The notes: a model not told the origin generated them from the letters alone. A stretch of 64,000 nucleotides of DNA from Candidatus Gastranaerophilales bacterium (GCA_944323625.1 CALUTD010000001.1:62001-126000), one strand, 5' to 3'; counted from the first letter of the stretch, positions 17,190 through 26,244 are shown. A program made the numbers and translations.

Positions 17190-18422
17190 ATGATACAAGC
17201 GCCACAGACACAGTACATGCCGCAACAGGTCCAATCTTATCAGCAGCCAAATGCGCTTTATAATACCGTGCAAAATCCCCAGCAGCAAACACCTCAGCAG
17301 CAGGGTGTAATATATAATTATCCTACAGCAAGCAGTTACTTGCCAACACAAACACAACAATATAGTCAACCGGTAAATACATATACTCCTTATGCAAATG
17401 ACAAGTCACAATTTAACGGAGTAAATATTGAAATATTAAATCCTCAAGGAGTAGGAACAGCTCCTCAAATTGGTCCTGCTCAACAGGCACCGGTTCAATA
17501 TCAAATGCCTGCACAGTTTGTACCTGTACAACAGCCGGTTATAATGCCTCAATATCAAGCACCGGTGCAGCCAGTTCAACAACCGATTACACAAATAAAT
17601 CAAACACCGCAAGCTATACCAGCACCGCAAATACAAACACCGCAAACTGATGCACAGCAACCTGCTGTAGCACCTCAAATAGATCAAGCGGCAGCTCCCG
17701 ATACTTCAATTACTCCTGAGTCTTTTGCGGGAAAATTAAAAACGGATGATTTAGATGCTCAAAAAGCAGCTATTGAAGAATTAGCAGAAACCGTAAAAAA
17801 TAACGAAACAGCAGGTCCTGTTTTACTGGATACTCAATTATTTGATGAATTAGTAAATATTATAAACAAAGACACATCTAATCTCGAAGGGCCTTCTCAA
17901 GATGTAATTGATTTACGAAATAAAAATTCTGAAGAGTTAACAGAAGAAGAAAAAACAAAAGCATTAACTCCTACTCAGTTAGAAAAAGCCGAAATTAACA
18001 AACAGTATGCTTTATATACAATAGCTTATATGCAAGAAAGATTAAATAATGAACTTGAAAAAAGAAACGGCAGTGCCCTTGAATTAAAAGATTTACCCTG
18101 CATTGATACTGTTATTGACACTGCAAAATCAAACCCGAATCCGATGTTAAGAATAGGTGCACTTTCATCTTTGGCACATATAGCAAGACCTGAATATGCT
18201 GCAGATTTAAAAACAATATTTGATTTAGCCGAAGCTGACGAAGATGCAAGAGTAAAAGAAACTGCAATCGCAGCTAAACAATCCATTCCGGGATTAGAAA
18301 ATACTGAAAATGCAGAGTCTGCAGATAAATCACAAGAGCCTAAAGAAGAGGAAACAAAAGCAGACAAAAAAGCTGCAAAAAAGGCCGCTAAAGAAGCTGC
18401 TAAAGAAGAAAAGAAAGCTTAA
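17190..18422 (+). CDS. Gln/Pro-rich protein with HEAT-like helical domain
   Basis: 410 residues. Residues 1-165 are low-complexity and rich in Gln, Pro, Ala and Tyr with no signal peptide. Residues 170-370 are helical with HEAT-like pairs (LDAQKAAIEELAETV, PMLRIGALSSLAHIA, ARVKETAIAAKQSI). The tail is a run of Lys/Ala/Glu (KKAAKKAAKEAAKEEKKA). AAGGAG precedes the ATG. Function is unknown; a scaffold or cytosolic adaptor is plausible because disordered N-terminus, helical repeat and basic tail are typical of binding proteins. Confidence 0.75.
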   Translation: MIQAPQTQYMPQQVQSYQQPNALYNTVQNPQQQTPQQQGVIYNYPTASSYLPTQTQQYSQPVNTYTPYANDKSQFNGVNIEILNPQGVGTAPQIGPAQQAPVQYQMPAQFVPVQQPVIMPQYQAPVQPVQQPITQINQTPQAIPAPQIQTPQTDAQQPAVAPQIDQAAAPDTSITPESFAGKLKTDDLDAQKAAIEELAETVKNNETAGPVLLDTQLFDELVNIINKDTSNLEGPSQDVIDLRNKNSEELTEEEKTKALTPTQLEKAEINKQYALYTIAYMQERLNNELEKRNGSALELKDLPCIDTVIDTAKSNPNPMLRIGALSSLAHIARPEYAADLKTIFDLAEADEDARVKETAIAAKQSIPGLENTENAESADKSQEPKEEETKADKKAAKKAAKEAAKEEKKA

Positions 18423-18440
18423 TTCCTCATAAGAATAAAA

Positions 18441-18471
18441 AAAACTACCGGTTTAACCGGTAGTTTTTTTG
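18441..18471. terminator. Bidirectional terminator (ACTACCGG family)
   Basis: 12-bp stem AAACTACCGGTT / AACCGGTAGTTT with flanking A and T runs. It separates two convergent genes. Hairpins of the same sequence type occur at 30.1 and 40.95 kb next to an IS200 element and an IS200 relic. Confidence 0.9.
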
Positions 18472-18484
18472 TAAAATAATATTT

Positions 18485-19120
18485 TTATAATTTATACGGA
18501 TAATCATCTTTAATTTCCCAACCGTCTTTCATAATAAGTTGCGCACCCCAATAAGCCGCGCTGCTATTATACTGCTTTGCAGAAGATAAAATCTCATCTC
18601 TTGAGCCTTCCTGTTCACAAACTTTATTAGGACAGTTACTGGCAATATCAAATTCAAATATATCTCTTCCACCCTGATTAGGACCTTTTTCACCGTTTAT
18701 ATCTATGTAAATAATATCAGAATTGGGATTAGAAAAACTCATAATAGTTCCATCATTCAGATAAACAAAAAATGTAGGCCAATCAATAAATCCATTAGGA
18801 GTATCACCGCTATCATCAAAATAGTATTCTTCTGTAATTTTGCTATAATTCATATATTTTGCTATATATGTTCGAAACCAGTATTGATAGCAATTTTCAA
18901 TATTTTCATAACGACAATCAGGCATATTTATAGTTCCATTTTCAATTTCGGCGAGTCTTATTGCATTTGTAATCGCTGAATAAAACTTTTTAAGTTTTGC
19001 CGATGTCTCAGTTCTTTTATGGTTTGCAATTACCAAAGGTACTGTTATTGCAGCAATGATTCCTATAACAACAAGGGTTATAAGTACTTCCGCTAAAGTA
19101 AATGATTTTATCTTTTTCAT
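18485..19120 (-). CDS. Prepilin-like protein
   Basis: 211 residues of the same family as the gene at 7.6 kb. The leader is MKKIKS followed by FTLAEVLITLVVIGIIAAIT; the residue before the cut is Ser, not Gly, which is unusual for prepilin peptidase. The aspartate loop reads IDINGEKGPN and the C-terminus DGWEIKDDYPYKL. Four cysteines lie in the variable domain (PDCRYENIENC, NCPNKVC), probably forming disulfides outside the cell. Upstream on the same strand lie a terminator hairpin and a G11-tract leader ORF. Confidence 0.87.
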   Translation of the reverse strand: MKKIKSFTLAEVLITLVVIGIIAAITVPLVIANHKRTETSAKLKKFYSAITNAIRLAEIENGTINMPDCRYENIENCYQYWFRTYIAKYMNYSKITEEYYFDDSGDTPNGFIDWPTFFVYLNDGTIMSFSNPNSDIIYIDINGEKGPNQGGRDIFEFDIASNCPNKVCEQEGSRDEILSSAKQYNSSAAYWGAQLIMKDGWEIKDDYPYKL

Positions 19121-19181
19121 ATTATAAACTCTCCTATATTAATAATTATATGCCAATATTATTGAATAATTAAGCAAAATA

Positions 19182-19211
19182 AAGTCAACATTTCGTATCA
19201 AATGTTGACTT
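19182..19211 (-). terminator. Hairpin between G-tract leader and prepilin gene
   Basis: Perfect 12-bp stem AAGTCAACATTT / AAATGTTGACTT with a 6-nt loop, followed in the transcribed direction by TATTTTG. It sits between the leader ORF and the prepilin. A counterpart at 51.73 kb keeps the fold with a compensatory base change (C:G to T:A), which supports a real RNA structure. Confidence 0.75.
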
Positions 19212-19221
19212 AAATCTATAT

Positions 19222-19296
19222 TTAAAAATACAATATTAAACTGCTTTTAGCTCTTAATTTACCCCCCCCCCCGTAGCGCTTAAATTGTTTATACAT
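19222..19296 (-). CDS. Short leader ORF carrying a G11 tract
   Basis: AAGGAGG lies 8 nt before an ATG. The 24-residue peptide starts MYKQFKRYGGGGKLRAK and ends seven residues later. At eleven G the frame stays open through the tract and stops about 10 nt before the terminator stem; at nine or ten G it would stop within three codons after the tract. Thus tract length decides how close ribosomes come to the hairpin. Same design as the leaders at 7.46 and 51.65 kb. Confidence 0.5.
   Translation of the reverse strand: MYKQFKRYGGGGKLRAKSSLILYF
19262..19272 (-). repeat. Homopolymeric G11 tract (C on the + strand)
   Basis: Eleven consecutive C on the + strand, so G in the leader mRNA. It is flanked by CGCTAC before and TAAATTAA after, the same flanks as the other leaders. 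Confidence 0.95.
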
Positions 19297-19320
19297 ATTT
19301 TTACCTCCTTTTAAATCTAT

Positions 19321-19348
19321 ATTATCATATATTCCCAATTTTTGGCAA
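19321..19348 (-). promoter_or_regulatory. Predicted promoter of the 19.3-kb G-tract leader
   Basis: Read on the minus strand: TTGCCA, 16-nt spacer, GATAAT, about 25 nt upstream of the leader ATG. Confidence 0.5.
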
Positions 19349-19422
19349 ATATAATTCTAATATTTTTATAAGTAGCAAATTTTATTTTTTCAAGGTTTGT
19401 TACAAATAAAAAGGGGGAATTT

Positions 19423-20295
19423 ATGAAAATTGGTTTTAATTATAATATTTACTCAAATAAGATGTCAGTTCAAAATACTAATTTTGTTACTAAAGTAAAG
19501 AATACAAATTTGCTAAACGAAAAATGTGGTAAAAATAAAAATGTATCTTTCAAATCATATTATGATGATGATAACTATTGGGAAGACTCTCCTTTAGATA
19601 AGTTAAGAGATCATTTTTTATACGGGATAAGAGCGTATGAATGCGTAAAGGAACCTCCGTTCCAAATATTTGCAAAAGATTTGTCTGAAAACGATATTCA
19701 AAAATTAGATTTTAATTATAATGATTTAAAATCCTTAAAACTTAATAATTTTACAATTTTAAAAAATAAGAAAGGTGTTAGGGGTAGTTGTATTGTAGAA
19801 GGGTATAATTTCAAATATATAAATGATGTTAAAAATGCAGGAATTGAAAGAATAATTGATCTTAGAGAAATTGATAATTCTGCGGAAATTTATAAAATAT
19901 GTAATAAATATGGTTTAGAATACTTTAACTTCCCAATTTCATATAATATGGAAACTGGACAAGAAAATATTGATAAACTTCCTGAACTATTAGAATTAAT
20001 AAATCAGGGTAAAATATACATTGGTTGTGAGGAGGGTATTAATAGAACAGATATGACACTGGCAATTAATTATTTGTTTAATCCGAAAGAAAAAGTAATA
20101 CCTGACTTAGAATCAGCTTCTCCGTCAAAAATACTTGAATATACTCAAGATTTTGCGAATTCAATATTTGGAAATGAATCATTTGATAAAAAAGAGTTTG
20201 CGGAATCTTTAGGTTGGGAAGATTATATTTCATTTGAAAATGAATATTGTGAAAAACTCAGCAAACTCTTAAGTAAATATGAAAAAAGAAAATAA
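19423..20295 (+). CDS. Cysteine phosphatase-like protein (CX5R, dual-specificity type)
   Basis: 290 residues, no signal peptide. The P-loop of Cys-dependent phosphatases is visible as IGCEEGINRTDMTLAINY (C-x5-R followed by T) near residue 210. An upstream GIERIIDLREID near residue 145 is the IxDLR segment common in bacterial tyrosine/dual-specificity phosphatases; it and the C-x5-R lie about 60 residues apart, as usual. The general-acid Asp is not obvious. The N-terminus (about 100 residues) is polar and holds NVSFKSYYDDD. A strong AAGGGGG precedes the ATG. Substrate could be phosphoprotein, phosphoinositide or other; I infer only the chemistry. Confidence 0.65.
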   Translation: MKIGFNYNIYSNKMSVQNTNFVTKVKNTNLLNEKCGKNKNVSFKSYYDDDNYWEDSPLDKLRDHFLYGIRAYECVKEPPFQIFAKDLSENDIQKLDFNYNDLKSLKLNNFTILKNKKGVRGSCIVEGYNFKYINDVKNAGIERIIDLREIDNSAEIYKICNKYGLEYFNFPISYNMETGQENIDKLPELLELINQGKIYIGCEEGINRTDMTLAINYLFNPKEKVIPDLESASPSKILEYTQDFANSIFGNESFDKKEFAESLGWEDYISFENEYCEKLSKLLSKYEKRK

Positions 20296-20296
20296 C

Positions 20297-21346
20297 TTAT
20301 TCTTTTAGGTTTTCTTTTAATTGCTTTTTGTTATGAATTAAAGAAGATATAAATGCTGCGGCAACAATTACCAATCCTGTTCCGCCTGTTATTACTTCTG
20401 GAATTTCTATTCTTGTTGATATAAACATAATCAATGCCAAAAAGCCTATAGCCCAGTGTGCGCCGTGTTCTAAATATAAATATTGTTTTAATGTTTTCAT
20501 ATCAACAATATAAATTGTTAAAGAACGTACAAACATAGCACCTATAGCTAAACCTACAGATATTATTATGATATCTTTGCTTATTGCAAAAGCGCCTAAA
20601 ACACCGTCCAGCGAGAAAGAAGCATCAATCAGTTCTAAATATAAGAAACCTATAAAGCCGAGTTTTGCGGTTCCGCCGAGCATTGCAGCTTTCTTTTCCG
20701 CTATATTTTCAAGTAAATTGCTTATACTGTCTATAACCAAATATAAAACTATTCCTACAAAACCTGCCATAATTACTGCTACTTTTTGGTTCTCGGGAAT
20801 AAAATGTTGAAGTACCATTAATGCAATTAAGGATATTACAACATCAATGTATTTAATACAGTGAAGTTTTGCCAGTGGTTTTTCAATGCAGCAAACCCAA
20901 TGAGTTTCTTTATTGCAATTAAAGAAATATGTAAGAAATATCATTAGTAAAAAAGTACCACCAAAAGTGACTAAAGGGGCATGAACTTCATGCAGATAAT
21001 ATGCATATTTATCAACATCATATAGTGCAAGTTTAGTTACACCAATAACTGTTAAACCTGAAAATGCCGCTACAACTAAAATTGGGAATAAGAATCTCAT
21101 TCCGAATACGGCAATCAAAATTCCCCATGTTAAAAACCTATGACGCCAAACATCGCTCATCTTTTCAAGTTTCATTGCGTTTATTACAGCATTATCAAAA
21201 GATAATGTTACTTCTAAAATTGATAAGAATGCAACTATGAATAGTGCCATAAAACCGCTCCCAGGATGCGAATGCTCACCCCAAAAATAAGCAAAGATTA
21301 TACCGAGTATAGTAACAAGCAATGAACATTTAAAATATTTAAACAT
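20297..21346 (-). CDS. DUF475 integral membrane protein (TerC-like)
   Basis: 349 residues with eight or nine membrane helices. The pattern SILEVTLSFDNAVINAMKLE in the second helix and ELIDASFSLDGVLGAFAIS later are the paired acidic SFDNA/SFSLDG motifs of the TerC/DUF475 superfamily, which is thought to handle metal ions (Mn export in related proteins). The role of the DUF475 branch itself is not settled. Single gene with its own promoter region before fba's terminator. Confidence 0.88.
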   Translation of the reverse strand: MFKYFKCSLLVTILGIIFAYFWGEHSHPGSGFMALFIVAFLSILEVTLSFDNAVINAMKLEKMSDVWRHRFLTWGILIAVFGMRFLFPILVVAAFSGLTVIGVTKLALYDVDKYAYYLHEVHAPLVTFGGTFLLMIFLTYFFNCNKETHWVCCIEKPLAKLHCIKYIDVVISLIALMVLQHFIPENQKVAVIMAGFVGIVLYLVIDSISNLLENIAEKKAAMLGGTAKLGFIGFLYLELIDASFSLDGVLGAFAISKDIIIISVGLAIGAMFVRSLTIYIVDMKTLKQYLYLEHGAHWAIGFLALIMFISTRIEIPEVITGGTGLVIVAAAFISSLIHNKKQLKENLKE

Positions 21347-21442
21347 AAATTTCCTCTCTCATGTCTTTAAGAGATATTATACAGAAAAACTTATTAAATT
21401 AATTCATATTTTTATTCTATTTTTGCATGTTTAATAAAAAAC

Positions 21443-21473
21443 AAAACCAATGACTTTTATAATCATTGGTTTT
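21443..21473 (-). terminator. Intrinsic terminator after fba
   Basis: 11-bp perfect stem AAAACCAATGA / TCATTGGTTTT with a 9-nt loop, followed on the minus strand by GTTTTTTATT. Confidence 0.9.
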
Positions 21474-21495
21474 GCGCAGTTTTTATATGCTTAAA

Positions 21496-22455
21496 TTAAT
21501 CTTTAGCATGACCTGCAGTACCTAAAACATCAACCATTTTATGTTTTACCATTTCTTTTACGGCTGTTCTGCCGGGGCCCATATATTCACGAGGGTCAAA
21601 TTTTTCAGGATGTTCAATGAAGAATTCCCTGATTGTTGAAGTCATAGCAAGTCTTAAGTCAGTATCGATATTAATTTTTGCAACGCCGTGTTTAGAAGCA
21701 TAATTCAACATATCTTCAGGTACACCTTGTGCATCAGGTAAGTTACCGCCATATTTATTGCATTTTGCAACAAATTCTTTCGGAACTGATGAAGAACCGT
21801 GAAGAACAAGCGGAAAATCATAGCCTACAGCTGCATTAACAGCTTTTTTAATTTCTGCTAATCTTTCAAAATCCAATTTAGCTTCGCCTTTAAATTTGTA
21901 AGCACCGTGTGATGTTCCGATTGCAACTGCTAAAGAATCACAACCTGTTTCTTTAACAAATCTGGCAGCTTCTTCAGGGTCTGTGTATGTTGAATCTTTA
22001 GCATGAACTTTAACGTCATCTTCAACACCTGCTAATTTACCGAGTTCTGCTTCAACAGAAACGCCGTGAGCGTGAGCGTATTCAACAACTTTTTTTGTTA
22101 AAGCAATATTTTCTTCAAGCGGGAATCTTGAACCGTCTATCATAACAGATGAGAATCCGCCGTCAATACAAGCTTTACAAATTTCAAAATCGGCACCGTG
22201 GTCTAAGTGAAGAGCAATAGGTACTGTTGTTGTTGCTAAAGCAGCTTCTACTAATTTAATTAAATATGTTTGGTTTGCATATTTTCTTGCCCCTGCAGAA
22301 ACTTGAAGAATAATAGGTGATTGAGTTTCTTCTGCCGCTTCTGCTATACCTTGTAAAATTTCCATGTTGTTTACATTGTAAGCGCCGATAGCATAGCCGC
22401 CTGCCAATGCTTTTTTGAACATTTCTTCAGTTCCAACTAATTTTCTTTCGCTCAT
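21496..22455 (-). CDS. fba: Class II fructose-1,6-bisphosphate aldolase
   Basis: Zinc enzyme that interconverts fructose-1,6-bisphosphate with dihydroxyacetone phosphate and glyceraldehyde-3-phosphate in glycolysis and gluconeogenesis. 319 residues. Seen: ALHLDHGADFEICKACID (catalytic Asp and zinc His), SVMIDGSRFPLEENI, GVSVEAELGKLAG, AIGTSHGAYKFKG (zinc His) and FPLVLHGSSSVP with INIDTDLRLAMT. AAGAGGAGA precedes the ATG. It has its own terminator, so it is probably transcribed alone. Confidence 0.96.
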   Translation of the reverse strand: MSERKLVGTEEMFKKALAGGYAIGAYNVNNMEILQGIAEAAEETQSPIILQVSAGARKYANQTYLIKLVEAALATTTVPIALHLDHGADFEICKACIDGGFSSVMIDGSRFPLEENIALTKKVVEYAHAHGVSVEAELGKLAGVEDDVKVHAKDSTYTDPEEAARFVKETGCDSLAVAIGTSHGAYKFKGEAKLDFERLAEIKKAVNAAVGYDFPLVLHGSSSVPKEFVAKCNKYGGNLPDAQGVPEDMLNYASKHGVAKINIDTDLRLAMTSTIREFFIEHPEKFDPREYMGPGRTAVKEMVKHKMVDVLGTAGHAKD

Positions 22456-22596
22456 TAGTATAGTCTCCTCTTGTTTATATACACTTTAAATTTACATCAA
22501 AAAAAAATTCTTTACAAATAATTCGTAAATCGGATAAAAAATAACTTTTTACAAAATTTAATGAATATGTTATTATACTAAACAAAGAGGTTTAAT

Positions 22597-23115
22597 ATGG
22601 CTGATAACAAAGAAGATATTATATATTGTCCGGCATGTGGACAGGAGATGCAGAAAATATATTTACCCGAGCAAAAGATACATTTGGATGTTTGTACGGA
22701 TGGTTGTGGCGGCATATATTTTGACAACAGAGAGCTTGATAAAATAGATGAGCTTCATGAGGATATTTCACCTTTAGCAAAAGTGTTTGAGGGTAAGGAA
22801 TTTAAAAAAGTCGATGAAGTTTATGACAGAATATGTCCTGTTTGCGGATGGAAAATGGTTAAAAATTTTTCCAGTTCAAAACATCAAATTCAGGTAGATG
22901 AATGTTATGGCTGCGGAGGAAAATTTTTGGACCATTCTGAGCTTGAAAAAATAAGAGATGAGTATCAAACAGAAGATGAAAGAGCCGGTGAAGTTATATA
23001 CGATTTGTATGCAACAGTAGGTAACGAACTTGAAAGAATGGATTACATATATAAAAAAGAAATGAGCGATCCGAGTATACTTACAAGATTAATAAATCTC
23101 AGATATAAAAAATAA
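22597..23115 (+). CDS. Double zinc-ribbon (zf-TFIIB type) protein
   Basis: 172 residues. Two copies of the short zinc-ribbon CPxC...C..CGG.(Y/F).D lie in tandem: IYCPACGQEM with CTDGCGGIYFDNREL, then CPVCGWKM with CYGCGGKFLDHSEL. This is the zf-TFIIB family of small bacterial proteins of unknown role, probably nucleic-acid or protein binding. The C-terminal 60 residues are helical and charged. AAAGAGG precedes the ATG. It is followed 89 nt later by the prepilin/adhesin fusion. Confidence 0.8.
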   Translation: MADNKEDIIYCPACGQEMQKIYLPEQKIHLDVCTDGCGGIYFDNRELDKIDELHEDISPLAKVFEGKEFKKVDEVYDRICPVCGWKMVKNFSSSKHQIQVDECYGCGGKFLDHSELEKIRDEYQTEDERAGEVIYDLYATVGNELERMDYIYKKEMSDPSILTRLINLRYKK

Positions 23116-23204
23116 ATTTTAATTTTTGATAAAAAAATTGAAATTTGGGTATTAAAATAATAATAAGCGTTAAAATAGAACAAATAGGAAACGGAAGTAA
23201 TTAT

Positions 23205-26018
23205 ATGAAGAAAACTGAAAGAGCATTTTCGCTTGCCGAATTGTTGATATCTTTGCTGGTAACCAGCATGATTTTGGCGGCAACAGTTCCAACTATAACA
23301 AGAAAAGCAGCATCAATAAATGAAAATCCGTGGAAATATGCACAGGGTAGCGGTAATGACATTTATGCCGCAACCGGTGATAATCAATCAATACTTGTTG
23401 GTACCTCTGGGGGTGGGATTTCAGATAATGAATCTGTTGGGAAACTAAACATAGTAACGGCTACAGATTCTACAGATAATGCTCTTTCCTTCTTTAACAA
23501 AGACGGAGATTATTTGTCCGGTGTTTTTGCTAATAATAAATCAAATTTAGTTCTTGGTGTAAATGTAGTAAAAAATGATATTAATGATGATAAAGCAAAA
23601 AATAATTTAATTATTAATTTGGAAGATTCGGGCGAGTCAAGTAAAGTTATAGAAAATAATGTAATTTTAGGCATTGATGTTCTTTCTGAACTGGAAGATG
23701 ATCCTTCTGTTAGAAGTAATGTTGCAATTGGCAATTCTGCACTTGTAATGCCAAAAAAAGAAAATATAGCCAATTTAAATTTTTGGAATACAATAATTGG
23801 AGATCATGCCGGAGGTAATTTAAATGGTGGTTTGTATAATGTTGCAATAGGACGGTATTCTTTATACAGTTATGATACAGATAAGACACATCCAGGCATC
23901 CAAACATACAATAAAACTAATGAAGCTAATAGATCAGCACATAACATAGCAATAGGATATAGTGCTGGTAGTAAGATTTCAGGCGGCGGTCATTATAACA
24001 TAGCAATGGGGCCAATGGCATTGGCTTACACTACCAATGGAAATAATAACATCGCTCTTGGTAATTATTCAATGTATAATAACCAATCAAATGATTACAA
24101 TATAGGTATTGGTATTTCGTCATTATACAATTTTAGAGGAACAGGCAATACCGCAGTTGGCAGTTATGCAATGCGGGGTCAAAGTGAAACTAACAATGGT
24201 ACAACAACCTATGCAACAGGAGCTTATAACACGGCACTCGGTTATATGGCGTTATATTCAACAACGTCAGGAGGATATAATGTAGGCTTAGGTGCAAGCG
24301 CAATGTATTATAATACGACAGGACAATATAACACTGCTGTAGGACGTTCTGCACTGTATGGTGATTCTACTAATAAATATTCGGGAAATTATAATACGGC
24401 AATTGGTTACAGAACTTTATATTCAGCTACTACTGGCGGTTATAATATCGCAATAGGCCCTAATTCTATGTATTATAATACAACAGGCCAATATAATACT
24501 GCAATAGGCCCTGAGTCTATGAGGGGCGATTCAACAAATAAGCATACAGGGGAGTACAATACTGTTCTTGGATATAGAACATTGTACTCAAATGTAGATG
24601 GTGATAGAAATACAGCAATCGGAGCAAGAGCACAATATAATTATACAGGTGGAACTGATAATACATCGGTGGGTTATTATTCTATGTATGGTTCAAAAAC
24701 AAATAGTGAACTGACAAGTACAAATAATACTGCTGTAGGTTCATATTCATTAAGTGCAATAAAATCAGGATCAGATAATACAAGTATAGGGTATGAATCC
24801 TTAAGACTAAATACAACAGGAAGTAATAATACAGCTATAGGTATAAAAACTTTAAGAAGTAATACTACAACTAGCGGGAATACCGCTATAGGTTCAGAAA
24901 CACTAAGAGCAGCAACAGGAAGTAATAATACAGCTATTGGTGTTAATGCTTTAAGAGGTGAAGAAAGCGCAAACGGTACTTATACCGGTACAACAGGAGA
25001 TTATAATATAGCAATAGGTCCTAATGCAATGTTAAACTCAAAAAGCGGGAACTACAATATTGCAATAGGATATAATTCTTTAAGTTCGCTTTATTATCCA
25101 TCATCAAGTCTTATGGCTTCCGATAATATAGCACTTGGAAGAAATTCATTAAAATCGAATGTAAAAGGACGTAGTAATATTGGAATAGGACATAGCACAT
25201 TAGAAAATACAATAGGAGAAAATAATGTTGCTATTGGTTCTGCTGCAGGAAAGGGAATTTCAGATTCAGATTATAATGTAGCATTGGGGTATGTTGCTTT
25301 ATATCAGGCAGATGCAGAAGAAAATACGGCAATAGGTTCAAGATCACTTTATAAAAACAAAACAGGAGGATATAATACTGCTATTGGTTCACAAGCTTTA
25401 TATAATTTAACAGAAGGAAATAATAATATTGCTATAGGTCAAGGCGCTGGTAAGGGTATCCAAACAGCATCTCATACAATATGCATAGTAAATGTAAATC
25501 AAGTTGATAATTGTGAAAATGAAAATTATAGTTTTCAAATTGGTATAAAAAGTGATGGCTTTAGGTATTTATATGGTAGTATGGGGAACAGTCCAAATTT
25601 ACATTTAGATGGTGATTTTTATGCAAATAATATAGCATATAGTTCCGATCTGCGTTTAAAAAACATAACAGGCGACAATCATGCCGGATTAGAGGAAATC
25701 AACAAATTGAAGGTAAAGAACTTTACATACAAAGATGACGAGAAGAAAAAACCTCATGTTGGTGTAATTGCTCAAGAATTACAGAAAATATTCCCAAATT
25801 CGGTGTTTAAAGATGATAAAGGGTATTTATCAATATCACAAAATGAAATCTTTTGGGCAATGGTAAATTCTATAAAAGAATTGTGCGCTAAAATACTCGG
25901 ATTAGATAAGAGAATAACAGCTCTTGAAGAAGAAAATGCAAGACTAAAACAGCAGATAGAAAAGCAGAATTTAGAATTTGAAAAACGATTGAGCAAGCTT
26001 GAAAAGAATGCAGATTAA
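23205..26018 (+). CDS. Prepilin-leader / YadA-head repeat / S74 chaperone fusion protein
   Basis: About 937 residues from the ATG at MKKTERA, placed after GGAAACGGAAG; an upstream alternative start has no such site. Residues 1-30: basic leader then FSLAELLISLLVTSMILAAT, a type IV prepilin signal with Ala before the cut. Residues 30-150: non-repetitive. Residues about 165-790: some 25 or more repeats built on N(T/I)AIG.xALy.nTTGgyN, the left-handed beta-roll of YadA-like adhesin heads. About 815-890: SSDLRLKNI, then HVGVIAQELQKIFP, the Peptidase S74 intramolecular chaperone known from phage tail spikes, with the self-cleavage site before SDLRLK. The end is a coiled coil (LEEENARLKQQIEKQ). Together this suggests a secreted trimeric fibre attached through a pilin-like anchor. 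Confidence 0.88.
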   Translation: MKKTERAFSLAELLISLLVTSMILAATVPTITRKAASINENPWKYAQGSGNDIYAATGDNQSILVGTSGGGISDNESVGKLNIVTATDSTDNALSFFNKDGDYLSGVFANNKSNLVLGVNVVKNDINDDKAKNNLIINLEDSGESSKVIENNVILGIDVLSELEDDPSVRSNVAIGNSALVMPKKENIANLNFWNTIIGDHAGGNLNGGLYNVAIGRYSLYSYDTDKTHPGIQTYNKTNEANRSAHNIAIGYSAGSKISGGGHYNIAMGPMALAYTTNGNNNIALGNYSMYNNQSNDYNIGIGISSLYNFRGTGNTAVGSYAMRGQSETNNGTTTYATGAYNTALGYMALYSTTSGGYNVGLGASAMYYNTTGQYNTAVGRSALYGDSTNKYSGNYNTAIGYRTLYSATTGGYNIAIGPNSMYYNTTGQYNTAIGPESMRGDSTNKHTGEYNTVLGYRTLYSNVDGDRNTAIGARAQYNYTGGTDNTSVGYYSMYGSKTNSELTSTNNTAVGSYSLSAIKSGSDNTSIGYESLRLNTTGSNNTAIGIKTLRSNTTTSGNTAIGSETLRAATGSNNTAIGVNALRGEESANGTYTGTTGDYNIAIGPNAMLNSKSGNYNIAIGYNSLSSLYYPSSSLMASDNIALGRNSLKSNVKGRSNIGIGHSTLENTIGENNVAIGSAAGKGISDSDYNVALGYVALYQADAEENTAIGSRSLYKNKTGGYNTAIGSQALYNLTEGNNNIAIGQGAGKGIQTASHTICIVNVNQVDNCENENYSFQIGIKSDGFRYLYGSMGNSPNLHLDGDFYANNIAYSSDLRLKNITGDNHAGLEEINKLKVKNFTYKDDEKKKPHVGVIAQELQKIFPNSVFKDDKGYLSISQNEIFWAMVNSIKELCAKILGLDKRITALEEENARLKQQIEKQNLEFEKRLSKLEKNAD

Positions 26019-26159
26019 TATTTACGCTTTTGATATCGGCAGGTTTTTAACGGCCTGCCATATCAAAACGGAATAATTGATGTTGAACATTGAAAATTTA
26101 ATAAAAAATTTAGGTAATTGTAGAAAAAGATACGTGATTCAGTGACAGCAGTTCGGAAT

Positions 26160-26240
26160 TACACATGTGTTTTGCAAGGTATTTACAATTTCATGTTGTT
26201 TTACCAAGCCGGTAAGAACCTGAAACAAGTTCAGGTTGAC
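26160..26240 (+). repeat. Dispersed repeat, copy 1 (inverted copy at 60.05-60.13 kb)
   Basis: About 80 nt beginning TACACATGTG and ending in the palindrome AACCTGAA-acaag-TTCAGGTT. The inverse complement of 60047-60133 shows the same order of blocks (ACACATGT, CAAGGT, ATGTTGT, GGTNAGAACCTGAAAC) with scattered mismatches. Confidence 0.65.
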
Positions 26241-26244
26241 GAGA

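Noticed and set aside
24000-25500. Regular repeats at 24-25.5 kb as a possible CRISPR array
   Set aside because: They are codons of the NTAIG protein repeats with varied spacing inside one long ORF, not identical DNA repeats with unique spacers.
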